Shown here in pieces: positions 54,153-61,832 of a DNA stretch of 64,000 bases. The DNA is from Bacteroidetes bacterium UBA1312 (GTDB lineage: Bacteria > Bacteroidota > Bacteroidia > Chitinophagales > Chitinophagaceae), in contig DBTQ01000031.1 of NCBI GenBank assembly GCA_002307135.1, positions 52,086 through 116,085 on the forward strand, written 5' to 3'. A model generated the notes under the pieces. That model saw only the letters and a program-made list of their open reading frames with translations, did not search any database and was not told where the DNA came from. A program made the translations under genes and the position numbers. Every line of letters starts with the position of its first letter. Position 1 is the first letter of the stretch.

Positions 54153-54752
54153 ATGATGATGAAGCTGGATGAATTCAAATCCCACCTCAAAGAGGGCAGC
54201 GTTTATCGGAGAGCGGATTTGGCGCAATGGTCAAATGCTGTTGACCGCCATATCGCTTTGCTGGTCAAAGACGGCTTTTTGGAAAAGCTGTCCGCAGGCT
54301 TGTACCATGTCCCCAAAAAAAGTGTGTTCGGATCAGTGCCGCCGGATGAACCTGCGCTTGTGCGCTCCTTCCTTAAGGACGATGATTTTTTGCTGACTTC
54401 ACCCAATGCATACAACAGCCTTGGTGTCGGTACGACACAACTTTATAATAAGCGTGTGGTTTATAATCATAAGCGGCACGGTGAATTCAAATTGGGCGGC
54501 AGAAAGTTTTTCTTTCACGTCAGGCATCGTTTCCCTAAAAATATAACACAGGAATTTTTGCTGGTTGATCTGATGAATAACTTGAAAGAATTAGCGGAAG
54601 ACCAGAATGACGTGTTGCAAAAAGTTCTGGCCAAAGCAAAGACAATGGACAGCGGTAAATTAAAACGTTCTGTCAGCAGTTATGGAAATATGAGCACTAA
54701 AAATCTGCTGACCCCATTACTCAAAAACCAAGTCTCGGCTTATGGCGGATAA
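54153..54752 (+). CDS. AbiEi-type antitoxin / DUF6088-like regulator
   Basis: A 200-residue protein, the antitoxin of a type IV AbiE system. The N-terminal winged helix reads YRRADLAQWSNAVDRHIALLVKDGFLEKLSAGLYHVPKK, and the core SVPPDEPALVRSFLKDDDFLLTSPNAYNSLGVGTTQ matches the AbiEi family. It represses its own promoter and neutralises the partner enzyme. ATG at 54153 follows AGGGGA; the upstream TTG at 54108 is the promoter -33 element, not a start. It overlaps abiEii by 11 bp. The gene is richer in G+C than most of the window. Confidence 0.87.
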   Translation: MMMKLDEFKSHLKEGSVYRRADLAQWSNAVDRHIALLVKDGFLEKLSAGLYHVPKKSVFGSVPPDEPALVRSFLKDDDFLLTSPNAYNSLGVGTTQLYNKRVVYNHKRHGEFKLGGRKFFFHVRHRFPKNITQEFLLVDLMNNLKELAEDQNDVLQKVLAKAKTMDSGKLKRSVSSYGNMSTKNLLTPLLKNQVSAYGG

Positions 54753-55695
54753 ATACCTGCACGACTTAAAAGAATTTCCGGATCTGATCCGCATCCTTGA
54801 AACTGAAACAGGCGTGCTGGCAGGATTGATCGAAAAAGATTATTGGATCATGCACGTCTTGTACGGTTTGACCCAACAAGGCTTTTCGTTTGAAATGAAG
54901 GGGGGAACATCACTGTCAAAAGGCTATGGGATTATCAACCGATTTTCCGAAGACATCGATATCCAGATCAATCCTGATCCCGCGCGTAAAGTTGTCGTCA
55001 ACACGAAGAACGCCAAACCGAACGCGGTAAAATCCCGTTTTGATTATTACGATTGGCTGGCATCCGAAATCAAAATTGATGGCATCATAGCAATAGAACG
55101 GGATCATGCTTTCGATGATGCGGATGGCAGAAGCGGTGGCATCCGCCTTTATTACCCAAACTATACCGAAAAGATGGAAGGCCTGAAAGAAGGTATCCTG
55201 CTTGAAGTGGGTTTTGATACCGTAACGCCCAACGAAAACCGCACCATCACTTCATGGGCTTATGATAAGGCGTTCAATACTCCGGACGTTGAGATCATTG
55301 ATAACAGAGCCTTTGACGTGCCTTGTTACCATCCGGGCTACACTTTTGTTGAAAAACTGCAAACCATTGCAACTAAATTCAGACAAGAACAGGAAGAGGG
55401 AAAAGTGTATGCCAACCTCATGCGTCAATACTATGATGTTTACAGCCTGCTCGATGCGCAAACAGTCAAAGATTTTATTGGTACTGACGCGTACCTTAAA
55501 CACAAAGAAGAACGTTTCCGCGGCAAAGAAAAAGGTCTTGTCATCGCAGACTGCGAAGCATTTCGATTAAACTCGCCTGAAATAAGAACCCGATTTAAGG
55601 AACGCTACAAATCAACAGCAGCACTATATTACAATGGGCAGCCTGAATTTGATGAATTGCTGGCAAGGATAAATGCGGTTATTGATCGCTTATAA
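54742..55695 (+). CDS. AbiEii-type nucleotidyltransferase toxin
   Basis: A 317-residue nucleotidyltransferase toxin. The NTase core is GGTSLSKGYG (54-63) followed by SEDIDI (69-74), where the two Asp residues bind metal. Further family blocks are LLEVGFD and PCYHPGYTFVEKLQTIATKF. AbiEii modifies cellular targets (tRNA in related systems) and gives abortive infection or plasmid stabilisation. It is translationally coupled to the antitoxin gene. Counting one 60-nt line gives 31 G+C, well above the window norm, so it is probably acquired by transfer. Confidence 0.88.
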   Translation: MADKYLHDLKEFPDLIRILETETGVLAGLIEKDYWIMHVLYGLTQQGFSFEMKGGTSLSKGYGIINRFSEDIDIQINPDPARKVVVNTKNAKPNAVKSRFDYYDWLASEIKIDGIIAIERDHAFDDADGRSGGIRLYYPNYTEKMEGLKEGILLEVGFDTVTPNENRTITSWAYDKAFNTPDVEIIDNRAFDVPCYHPGYTFVEKLQTIATKFRQEQEEGKVYANLMRQYYDVYSLLDAQTVKDFIGTDAYLKHKEERFRGKEKGLVIADCEAFRLNSPEIRTRFKERYKSTAALYYNGQPEFDELLARINAVIDRL

Positions 55696-56051
55696 TCCCA
55701 CGATTACTTATTGAATGACTAAACGCAAGAGTATAGCCTCTTTTTATTTTGCAGAGATGCGTGCTGCAATATTTTCACAGGTAGATTATCAAAACATTTG
55801 ATGATGAGCCTAGATGCGAACACCCATACGCCTTAATTGAAATGGAAGATGGGGCGGTAAAAGAAGTGCGTGCCGAAGAAATAACGTTTATCAACTAAGC
55901 TGGAATTTAATGCGAGCTAAAGCGTACGCAAAATTTGGCAATTACTGTAGCAACACGCTAAAAATAATCTTGTCCTTCAAAGTAGGAATAAGAGTCTTCA
56001 ATAATAAGGCCCTTATTTTTTTTGATACCTTGCATTAAATCCTGAAATGCT
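55696..56051 (+). other. Gene-poor gap with a short gene fragment
   Basis: At about 55785-55899 one plus frame reads KTFDDEPRCEHPYALIEMED and then VRAEEITFIN before a stop. It looks like the C-terminal end of a protein whose N-terminal part has been lost. It has no start or promoter I can identify. The rest of the gap shows nothing further and leads into the DUF4365 gene. Confidence 0.4.
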
Positions 56052-57839
56052 ATGCCGCATAAAAAAGAGTATTCATTACCATCATCAACAACTAATGAAA
56101 ATCTAGAAACAATCTCCAGGAATAAATTAGCTCTACTTTTTGACCCATCCAATTTTGAATTAAGATCAGAAAATCAAAGAGACAAAGGAGTTGATTTGAT
56201 TATAGAATTAAAACAGAATGGTGTTTATACCAATTTCCGCTTTGCAGTACAGGTAAAATCGAGCATATCAACAAAGAAAAATAAAGACGGATCATTTTCC
56301 TATCCTATTGAGGTAAGTAATATTAATTATCTCCTCAACTACCCAATGCCAGCGTATTATATCATTTATGATCATGCATCGGATGCCTTCTATTACGAGC
56401 AAGCATTCTTGGCATATAAATCTATGATTTACAAACACTTCACCACATTACCAAAAGAATTCAAAATCCGGTTTAGCAAGCTGCTAACCCAAGAAGCAAT
56501 AAATGACATTTATAAAAGCAGTTTAGCAAATGGCAATCTATTGAGAAAATTAAATCCCCATCTTACCATATCGTCTTCCAAGACATCAGGTCAATCAGGA
56601 ATTAGTATCGATGAAAATAATGAAGTCTATAGCGTTGAACAGAACATAGCTTATATAAATCAATTTGGCCTCAAATTAATTGATAAAGGAGCATATGGAA
56701 CAATCATCGAAATCGAACAAAAAACGCACCCCAGAAATATTGTTTCTCCGGTATTTAATCTAACATGCGGACTTGCATATTTTTATCAAGGTAAAATATT
56801 CAAAGCACTTGATTTTCTAAGAGCAGCCCAAACGCAAGAACAAAGTTTCTCTTCTGAGACCAGAGCATTGCTCACTTATACAGTATTTCAGGCCAAACAT
56901 GATTTGGGAATTTTAGATACAGACGAACTAAAGTCAAAAATACAAATGTTGCTAGAAAATGATGGGGTTGGTTCTTTCTTAGAAATGGAAAAGGCTTGGA
57001 AGGAACTTACAAATAGAGAGGGTGACACAAGTATAAAAATTCAAACTTTTTATACCAAGCTAAAAACCATAGTTGATAAAGAGCATGATCGACCAAAAGC
57101 TAGAACTACTGCATATGGAATGATATTAGATGCTGAAAAAACTATCTTGTTTCGCGATTTCGTCGGTAATTTTTCTTCCCTAATAGTTGTAGGGAATCAC
57201 AAGCGTTTTGCTGAATTATGTGAAACCTGGACACAATTAGAACAAAAATATTTAGAACGATTAGATCGTCTGATGGAATACGCTTCCGGCACGTCGGACT
57301 TACAGGCGATGGGAAATATCAGTCGGATGAAAATAGAATGGCATTATCAAATCGCCTATGCCTGCCATTTTTTTGATAATTGGAGCTTCTCAGAACTAAA
57401 ATCTACCGGAGAATTTGATGAAGAAACTAAACTACGCCTCCTCAAAGATTGTGAATTTTTAGACAGGTCAATTAAGCACTACAAAACTCTCACTCAAGAA
57501 GAAAATCTAATTCTGTGTTTAAAATTGAAATATCAAATTCTTCACTTTCTGAAAGAATATGACAGATTAGAGGAAATAAAAAATACAATAAAAACCAAGG
57601 TTGAAGAAAATGATTTTGTAACACTTGGGAACAGGTTTAATGCTGTGATCAATCAAGGTACAGAACACGAAAAATTCACTGCAAAAGAAACTGCATTACT
57701 AATCCAAATTTATACGATCGCAGAGCAAGAAGGTATAGAGAGCTTTCTGATTGAAAGGTCACTGGAAGGGCGTGACATAAATTTGAAATGGTCTATAGAT
57801 AATCTTATGAATTTTGAATTTCCAGAGATTGAAAAATGA
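56052..57839 (+). CDS. DUF4365-type nuclease-like protein with long helical domain
   Basis: A 595-residue protein. Residues about 15-150 fit DUF4365, a PD-(D/E)xK-like nuclease fold: NFELRSENQRDKGVDLIIEL provides the acidic residue (Asp48) and FAVQVKSS supplies the QxK motif (67-69), after which YYIIYDHASDAFYYEQ completes the core. The remaining 440 residues are helical with repeat-like spacing (VFNLTCGLAYFYQGKIFKAL), resembling TPR or similar scaffolds. Proteins with this domain occur in anti-phage islands, and here it neighbours AbiE. The target is unknown. The gene is very AT-rich (one 60-nt line has 16 G+C). Confidence 0.72.
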   Translation: MPHKKEYSLPSSTTNENLETISRNKLALLFDPSNFELRSENQRDKGVDLIIELKQNGVYTNFRFAVQVKSSISTKKNKDGSFSYPIEVSNINYLLNYPMPAYYIIYDHASDAFYYEQAFLAYKSMIYKHFTTLPKEFKIRFSKLLTQEAINDIYKSSLANGNLLRKLNPHLTISSSKTSGQSGISIDENNEVYSVEQNIAYINQFGLKLIDKGAYGTIIEIEQKTHPRNIVSPVFNLTCGLAYFYQGKIFKALDFLRAAQTQEQSFSSETRALLTYTVFQAKHDLGILDTDELKSKIQMLLENDGVGSFLEMEKAWKELTNREGDTSIKIQTFYTKLKTIVDKEHDRPKARTTAYGMILDAEKTILFRDFVGNFSSLIVVGNHKRFAELCETWTQLEQKYLERLDRLMEYASGTSDLQAMGNISRMKIEWHYQIAYACHFFDNWSFSELKSTGEFDEETKLRLLKDCEFLDRSIKHYKTLTQEENLILCLKLKYQILHFLKEYDRLEEIKNTIKTKVEENDFVTLGNRFNAVINQGTEHEKFTAKETALLIQIYTIAEQEGIESFLIERSLEGRDINLKWSIDNLMNFEFPEIEK

Positions 57840-57865
57840 AATAGTACAACCCCATAAGAACTCAG

Positions 57866-57900
57866 GTTTTCGCCGCTACCATAACAAAAAAGCCTTTCAG
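57866..57900 (+). repeat. tRNA-3'-end-like sequence followed by a repeat of the tRNA terminator
   Basis: CGCCGCTACCATAACAAAAA and then AGCCTTTCAG resemble the end of the tRNA-Met gene and its terminator (CTCGCTACTAGTAACATAAA followed by GCCTTTCAG). GCTACCA also looks like a tRNA 3' end with encoded CCA. It could be an integration-site remnant or simply a shared terminator word. Confidence 0.4.
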
Positions 57901-57925
57901 AATTATTTATCTGAAAGGCTTTTTT
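57886..57925 (+). terminator. Hairpin terminator
   Basis: AAAAAAGCCTTTCAGA pairs with TCTGAAAGGCTTTTTT across an 8-nt loop, after the DUF4365 gene. Confidence 0.85.
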
Positions 57926-57955
57926 GCTACAACAATTGTACCGGAATAATTAATC

Positions 57956-57989
57956 AAAAGCCTTTTAGTTATAATGCTAAAAGGCTTTT
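57956..57989. terminator. Bidirectional hairpin terminator
   Basis: AAAAGCCTTTTAG pairs with CTAAAAGGCTTTT across an 8-nt loop. It lies ahead of the converging small gene at 58008. Confidence 0.82.
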
Positions 57990-58007
57990 AATTTACACAT
58001 GAGAAGA

Positions 58008-58448
58008 TTAATTATCACTATTCTTTTTTTCAAGATTATTTACACCTTCATTGATCGCTTGAGATCGGATTCTATATCCAATGGTAGCTTCAATAATTTT
58101 GTCCTTTAGTTTTTCGACACTGTCTTTTTTAGAAAATGGTAAATCTAGTTTCTTTGCAAGGCCTATATACTCTTCCTTACTAACAAACTTTTCTTGCAGG
58201 TATTTTTCTCCTTCTGGCCTGTTTGTCAAAGTCAGCATTTCGTTTATTACCGCTCCATAATCTAGAGAATGGTTGAATATGAGTTGTTGGGTGTGCGAGT
58301 TTTTAGTCCTCTTATGGTTTTCGATTATCTCAAATCTTATACTGACATCTCCATTTTCTAATTTTTGAATATCCTCCTCAGAAAGATTATTCAAGAATAT
58401 TAGAAATCTTTGAATTTGGGATGTAGATACCATTTTGGTGTTTTTCAT
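58008..58448 (-). CDS. ParA-associated small protein
   Basis: A 146-residue cytosolic protein that I do not recognise firmly. It begins MVSTSQIQRFLIFLNNLSEEDIQKL. The C-terminal part, YIGLAKKLDLPFSKKDSVEKLKDKIIEATIGYRIRSQAI, has a helix-extended-loop-helix pattern like SAP-type DNA-binding modules. It overlaps nothing and follows ParA by one base, so the two are surely co-translated. It could be the ParB-like or effector partner of ParA, but this is inference. Confidence 0.65.
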   Translation of the reverse strand: MKNTKMVSTSQIQRFLIFLNNLSEEDIQKLENGDVSIRFEIIENHKRTKNSHTQQLIFNHSLDYGAVINEMLTLTNRPEGEKYLQEKFVSKEEYIGLAKKLDLPFSKKDSVEKLKDKIIEATIGYRIRSQAINEGVNNLEKKNSDN

Positions 58449-58449
58449 A

Positions 58450-59361
58450 CTATATTAAAACTTTAGCTTCAAATTCATCTATAAAAGCAGTCATCTCCGA
58501 CACGATATGCTGCTGGGCCGTTTTTACATTTTGGAGTATTACAGGTACCCCTATTAATGGAGCCTCAGAAAACAATGTTTTATTTTCCCTTATATATTCA
58601 TCAAAAACAACATTAGATCTTTTTGTTTGAGCGATATATGGCCTAATCGATGAAATGGGCTGCCCATCATAAACTTGTACCATTGTAAAAACAACGCCTG
58701 CGATTTTTGGATCAATTGGTGGTGTTTCTTCTTCGTCTTCTATTTGGCAATACTCATTATAATCTTTAACTAGCTTATTAACGCTTGAGTTTAAATAATC
58801 TATACCCATTGTTGAAAGATAATCCGGTTTTGCTGGGATTAAAATGAAATCACTAGCTAACAAAGCATTCTTTGTTACGATATTGAAGTTTGGTGGACAA
58901 TCAATTAAAATAATATCATACAAATCAGGATCTAATTCATGAATACCGTTTAATAATTTTCTGTGAACCTCTAAAAATTTCGTTTTGGCTTGGTGCATAT
59001 TTGCGCCACCTAACTGAGTAGCTAATTCGAGATCAACATTTATTAACTCCAAATGGGAAGCAATAAGGTCTAATTTTCCAGAAACATAAGATTCTACCGC
59101 TTCTGGAGTAATAATTAACTCTTCAAATTTTAACCCTAGATTTTTTTTCGCCGGTCTGAACCAACTTTTAATTGTGCGCTCATTAGCTAACTCGTCTTTC
59201 CAATAATCGGGCGTTACAAAAGAAAAGGTTAAACTAGCCTGTGGATCTAAATCAATCATAAGGACATTGTAACCTCGATTGGCTAATTCTCCAGCAACAT
59301 TAGCTGTGACGGTTGTTTTCCCTACTCCACCTTTATAGTTTATTATTGATACAATTTTCAT
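58450..59361 (-). CDS. ParA/Soj-type partition ATPase
   Basis: A 303-residue ParA-family ATPase. The deviant Walker A is KGGVGKTT (10-17), LMIDLDPQASL (35-45) is the A' motif, and Walker B is IILIDCPPNFN. ParA-like ATPases position DNA or protein cargo. This copy has no classical ParB gene and sits in a mobile region next to a one-base-separated small partner, so it is an orphan or island-specific ParA. TACTTTTG on the minus strand at 59402-59409 is a plausible -7 promoter element. ATG at 59361. Confidence 0.9.
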   Translation of the reverse strand: MKIVSIINYKGGVGKTTVTANVAGELANRGYNVLMIDLDPQASLTFSFVTPDYWKDELANERTIKSWFRPAKKNLGLKFEELIITPEAVESYVSGKLDLIASHLELINVDLELATQLGGANMHQAKTKFLEVHRKLLNGIHELDPDLYDIILIDCPPNFNIVTKNALLASDFILIPAKPDYLSTMGIDYLNSSVNKLVKDYNEYCQIEDEEETPPIDPKIAGVVFTMVQVYDGQPISSIRPYIAQTKRSNVVFDEYIRENKTLFSEAPLIGVPVILQNVKTAQQHIVSEMTAFIDEFEAKVLI

Positions 59362-59401
59362 TAGCGTGTTTTAAGGCTTATAAGAAATCCTAAACTCATC
59401 A

Positions 59402-59409
59402 CAAAAGTA
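59402..59409 (-). promoter_or_regulatory. -7 promoter element of the ParA operon
   Basis: The minus strand reads TACTTTTG, a match to TAnnTTTG 41 bp before the ParA ATG. An imperfect dyad TTGGTA...TACCAA lies about 14 bp further upstream. Confidence 0.4.
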
Positions 59410-59688
59410 CACAATAATAACTTTGGTATTGGAATAAATTACCAACGACTTTCTTAGGTTTTTTATTATTCGTGTATTGGAGTAGCTGAATATCTGCTTT
59501 TCAAACATGTGCATTAAATCACTCTGCCACCCTATTATCCCTAATAAGTTTTTCCTACTTTAAATACACGAAAAGCTCCCATCCAAAAACACACCAACAT
59601 CAAATGTTAATGAATTGTTTTCGTGGAAATTTCCTCGTTTCACGCTAATTTCTATTTCTAGTATTGGGATAAATAATTTCCCGAAAAA

Positions 59689-59920
59689 ATGGAAGTGATC
59701 TGTTTAGAAGACGTTGCTTTTTACGAGCTGGTCGAACGCGTGGTCAGCCGCATTAAAGCAAAAGAAAAAGTCACCACCGAGCAATGGCTTTCCGGCGAAG
59801 AAACCATGAAGCTCCTGCGCATCACGAGTAAGGCCACTCGTTAGCGACAAGGGATTACTTACCTATAATGTATGGGGTCACTGTTGTGTATTGAGCATTA
59901 AACAGACTATTTGACATTTT
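59689..59920 (+). pseudogene. Frameshifted excisionase-like helix-turn-helix gene
   Basis: ATG at 59689 gives 51 codons, MEVICLEDVAFYELVERVV ... WLSGEETMKLLRITSK, then ATR and TAG at 59842. This is the N-terminal half of the roughly 90-residue HTH proteins common beside Bacteroidota mobile elements. In the +1 frame the following DNA continues SDKGLLTYN, as the normal recognition helix would, and then degenerates. A single-base change near 59837 thus breaks the gene. GC-rich compared with its flanks, so imported. Confidence 0.7.
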
Positions 59921-60275
59921 ATATAATAAATTATAAATATGTTATTTTAAATTTATTTAATTATATAACAAATATATTAAGATAGGCAATAAAAAATATT
60001 TAATAACTTTAATAAAGTTAACAGATAAATTTATGCATAAGCCAGATATTTCAGGAAATAGAAATTGGGAAGCAGAGCCTCTATTAACGGTTATGCATAG
60101 TAAAGAATTCAGAGCAGCATCCTTGCCTTTCTTCTCATTTTTTTATGAATACGGAGGGGGGTATTTATAGAGCAAACAGCAGAAGCACTAGAATAGTACC
60201 AGATATCCCGATAAAACACAAGCAATACACGTCTTTAATTACTAAAATACATTCCTTAAATCAAAACACCAATTG
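59921..60275. other. AT-rich gap with a possible 45-codon frame
   Basis: Extremely AT-rich DNA. A frame 60033-60170 (MHKPDISGNRNWEAEPLL...) ends in a stop and may be a small peptide gene or a relic. AAATTTATGnATAAGCC near 60027 recurs near 60351, so the area includes diverged duplications. Confidence 0.35.
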
Positions 60276-60422
60276 ATGAATTACAATGCAATTATAGTTA
60301 TCAATCTTTCCGTTTTCACTTTAACTTTTATGATTGCCTTATCTAGGTACAAATTTATGAATAAGCCCACCCAGATCTTATGTGTCAATTTCAATAATGT
60401 TTTCTTAGGAGAAATACTGTGA
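60276..60422 (+). CDS. Possible 48-residue hydrophobic peptide
   Basis: The frame MNYNAIIVINLSVFTLTFMI then ALSRYKFMNKPTQILC... has one hydrophobic helix. It is in a region without larger genes and upstream of an AraC regulator. No homologue is recognised. A diverged copy of its start region (CAATTGATGAA) lies near 60490, where the frame ends after three codons. Translation is uncertain. Confidence 0.3.
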   Translation: MNYNAIIVINLSVFTLTFMIALSRYKFMNKPTQILCVNFNNVFLGEIL

Positions 60423-60554
60423 GACGAATATTTGTTTCTGCACCATCTTTTTATCAATCCCTAAAATAAAAAATAATTCCATCAGATAATCAATTGATGA
60501 AATTATAATACACAACTCCATTACTACTTCGATGTTTGAATAATACTGTTGTTC
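60423..60554. other. Upstream region of the AraC gene
   Basis: AT-rich spacer with the second copy of CAATTGATGAA. I see no clear promoter consensus. Confidence 0.3.
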
Positions 60555-61517
60555 ATGAAATTTATAGCAAATAATATTAATCTCATAACATCCTCAAATG
60601 TTCCTGAAATATTAAAGGAGTATCTGATGGCTTATGATGAAGTTTATTATTCAAAAGCTAATTTTGGAGCTATCTTATCCCAAGTTATTCAGGGCAATGA
60701 TTTCGCGATTTGGCAGCACAATTTTTTCATAGAAAAACCGGTGTTGTTACATTCTAATTTTAGCCAATCAATATATACCCTTAAATACATGATAAAGGGG
60801 AACTTCACATGTGAGTTAATTGGTTTTGGCAAAAGTAAATTGAAAGAAAACGGTTACAACTTGTATTATATCCCGCAGCACGGGATGCGGAATATATGGT
60901 TTGAAAAGGGTTTATACTGCTGCATCCATGTTAACCTGCATCCATGTTATATTGTAGAATTAGCAGACGAATTCTATTCTTTAAATGACCATCTAAAAAA
61001 ATCATTAAAAGCTACTAATCATGGGTTTCAGATGACTCCCCATAACATGGACTACAACATCAAACTGCTGCTCAAAGATATTGCAAAACGCAAAGAGCAG
61101 GGTTTGGCAAAATCATTATTTATTCAGGCTAAAATCAGAGATTTACTGTTGATCTACATAAGAGATCTTATTCGCGAAGAAAAGGATTTATTTAAGGTAG
61201 ATGAAAGGCTTTTGGAAGAAATAAAAAGCTATATGTTGGACAATCTACAGAACCCAATTACCATAGCCTTTTTGGCGAAAAGATTCGGAACAAATAAGGC
61301 CACATTAAGCAAAGGTTTTAAGAAACAGTTCGGCATACCCATTCATCAATTCTTAATTGATGAAAGAATGAAAAGGGCGACTGAATTATTGCTTGAAAAT
61401 ATTCCGATTCAAGACATAGCAATTTTAGTCGGATACGTTGATAAATGCAGTTTTGGCAAGGCTTTTTCAATTTATTTTGGCAAATCACCATCAGCTTATA
61501 AAAAAGATCCTAGATAA
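60555..61517 (+). CDS. AraC-family transcriptional regulator
   Basis: A 320-residue regulator. Residues about 1-170 form an unrecognised sensing domain (FAIWQHNFFIEKPVLLHSNF, FYSLNDHLKKSLKATNHGFQ). Residues about 215-320 carry two HTH motifs: PITIAFLAKRFGTNKATLSKGFKKQFGIPIHQFL and IPIQDIAILVGYVDKCSFGKAFSIYFGKSPSAYKK. It lacks the AraC_N cupin pattern of the regulator at 20163. Direct repeats TTTTGGACAACTA lie 22 bp after its stop, and the next gene is a small secreted protein at 61833, so it may control that gene (inference). ATG at 60555. Confidence 0.87.
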   Translation: MKFIANNINLITSSNVPEILKEYLMAYDEVYYSKANFGAILSQVIQGNDFAIWQHNFFIEKPVLLHSNFSQSIYTLKYMIKGNFTCELIGFGKSKLKENGYNLYYIPQHGMRNIWFEKGLYCCIHVNLHPCYIVELADEFYSLNDHLKKSLKATNHGFQMTPHNMDYNIKLLLKDIAKRKEQGLAKSLFIQAKIRDLLLIYIRDLIREEKDLFKVDERLLEEIKSYMLDNLQNPITIAFLAKRFGTNKATLSKGFKKQFGIPIHQFLIDERMKRATELLLENIPIQDIAILVGYVDKCSFGKAFSIYFGKSPSAYKKDPR

Positions 61518-61538
61518 TGCCCGATTTAAAAATTACTC

Positions 61539-61574
61539 TTTTGGACAACTAAAATAAATCGTTTTGGACAACTA
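61539..61574. repeat. Direct repeat TTTTGGACAACTA x2
   Basis: Copies at 61539-61551 and 61562-61574, starting 23 bp apart, about two helical turns. AraC-family proteins often bind direct repeats with this spacing. The remaining gap to 61833 shows no convincing gene. Confidence 0.6.
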
Positions 61575-61832
61575 GTGTAACATATCCCCACCCTAGATTT
61601 GTATTAAAACGAATAATTAATCGTTTTTTGAGCAAACAAATACTTGATTATTTCAGTAGAATATTTTCAAGTTACAACAACAGGATCAAAGCCGAATCCT
61701 GTAAAAGCGAATCGGCAAAATCACTTACCCTAAAAACCAGATATTTCGTATTTGGCAGGAGCTAGAAGATCAAAATTATTTTTTAACCAATAAAGTTTTG
61801 CTGCTTTTGAGATTTAAAAGCTCCGACTAAAA

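Noticed and set aside
57814..58002. A 62-codon plus-strand frame after DUF4365
   Set aside because: It runs through two terminator hairpins and has no coding character.
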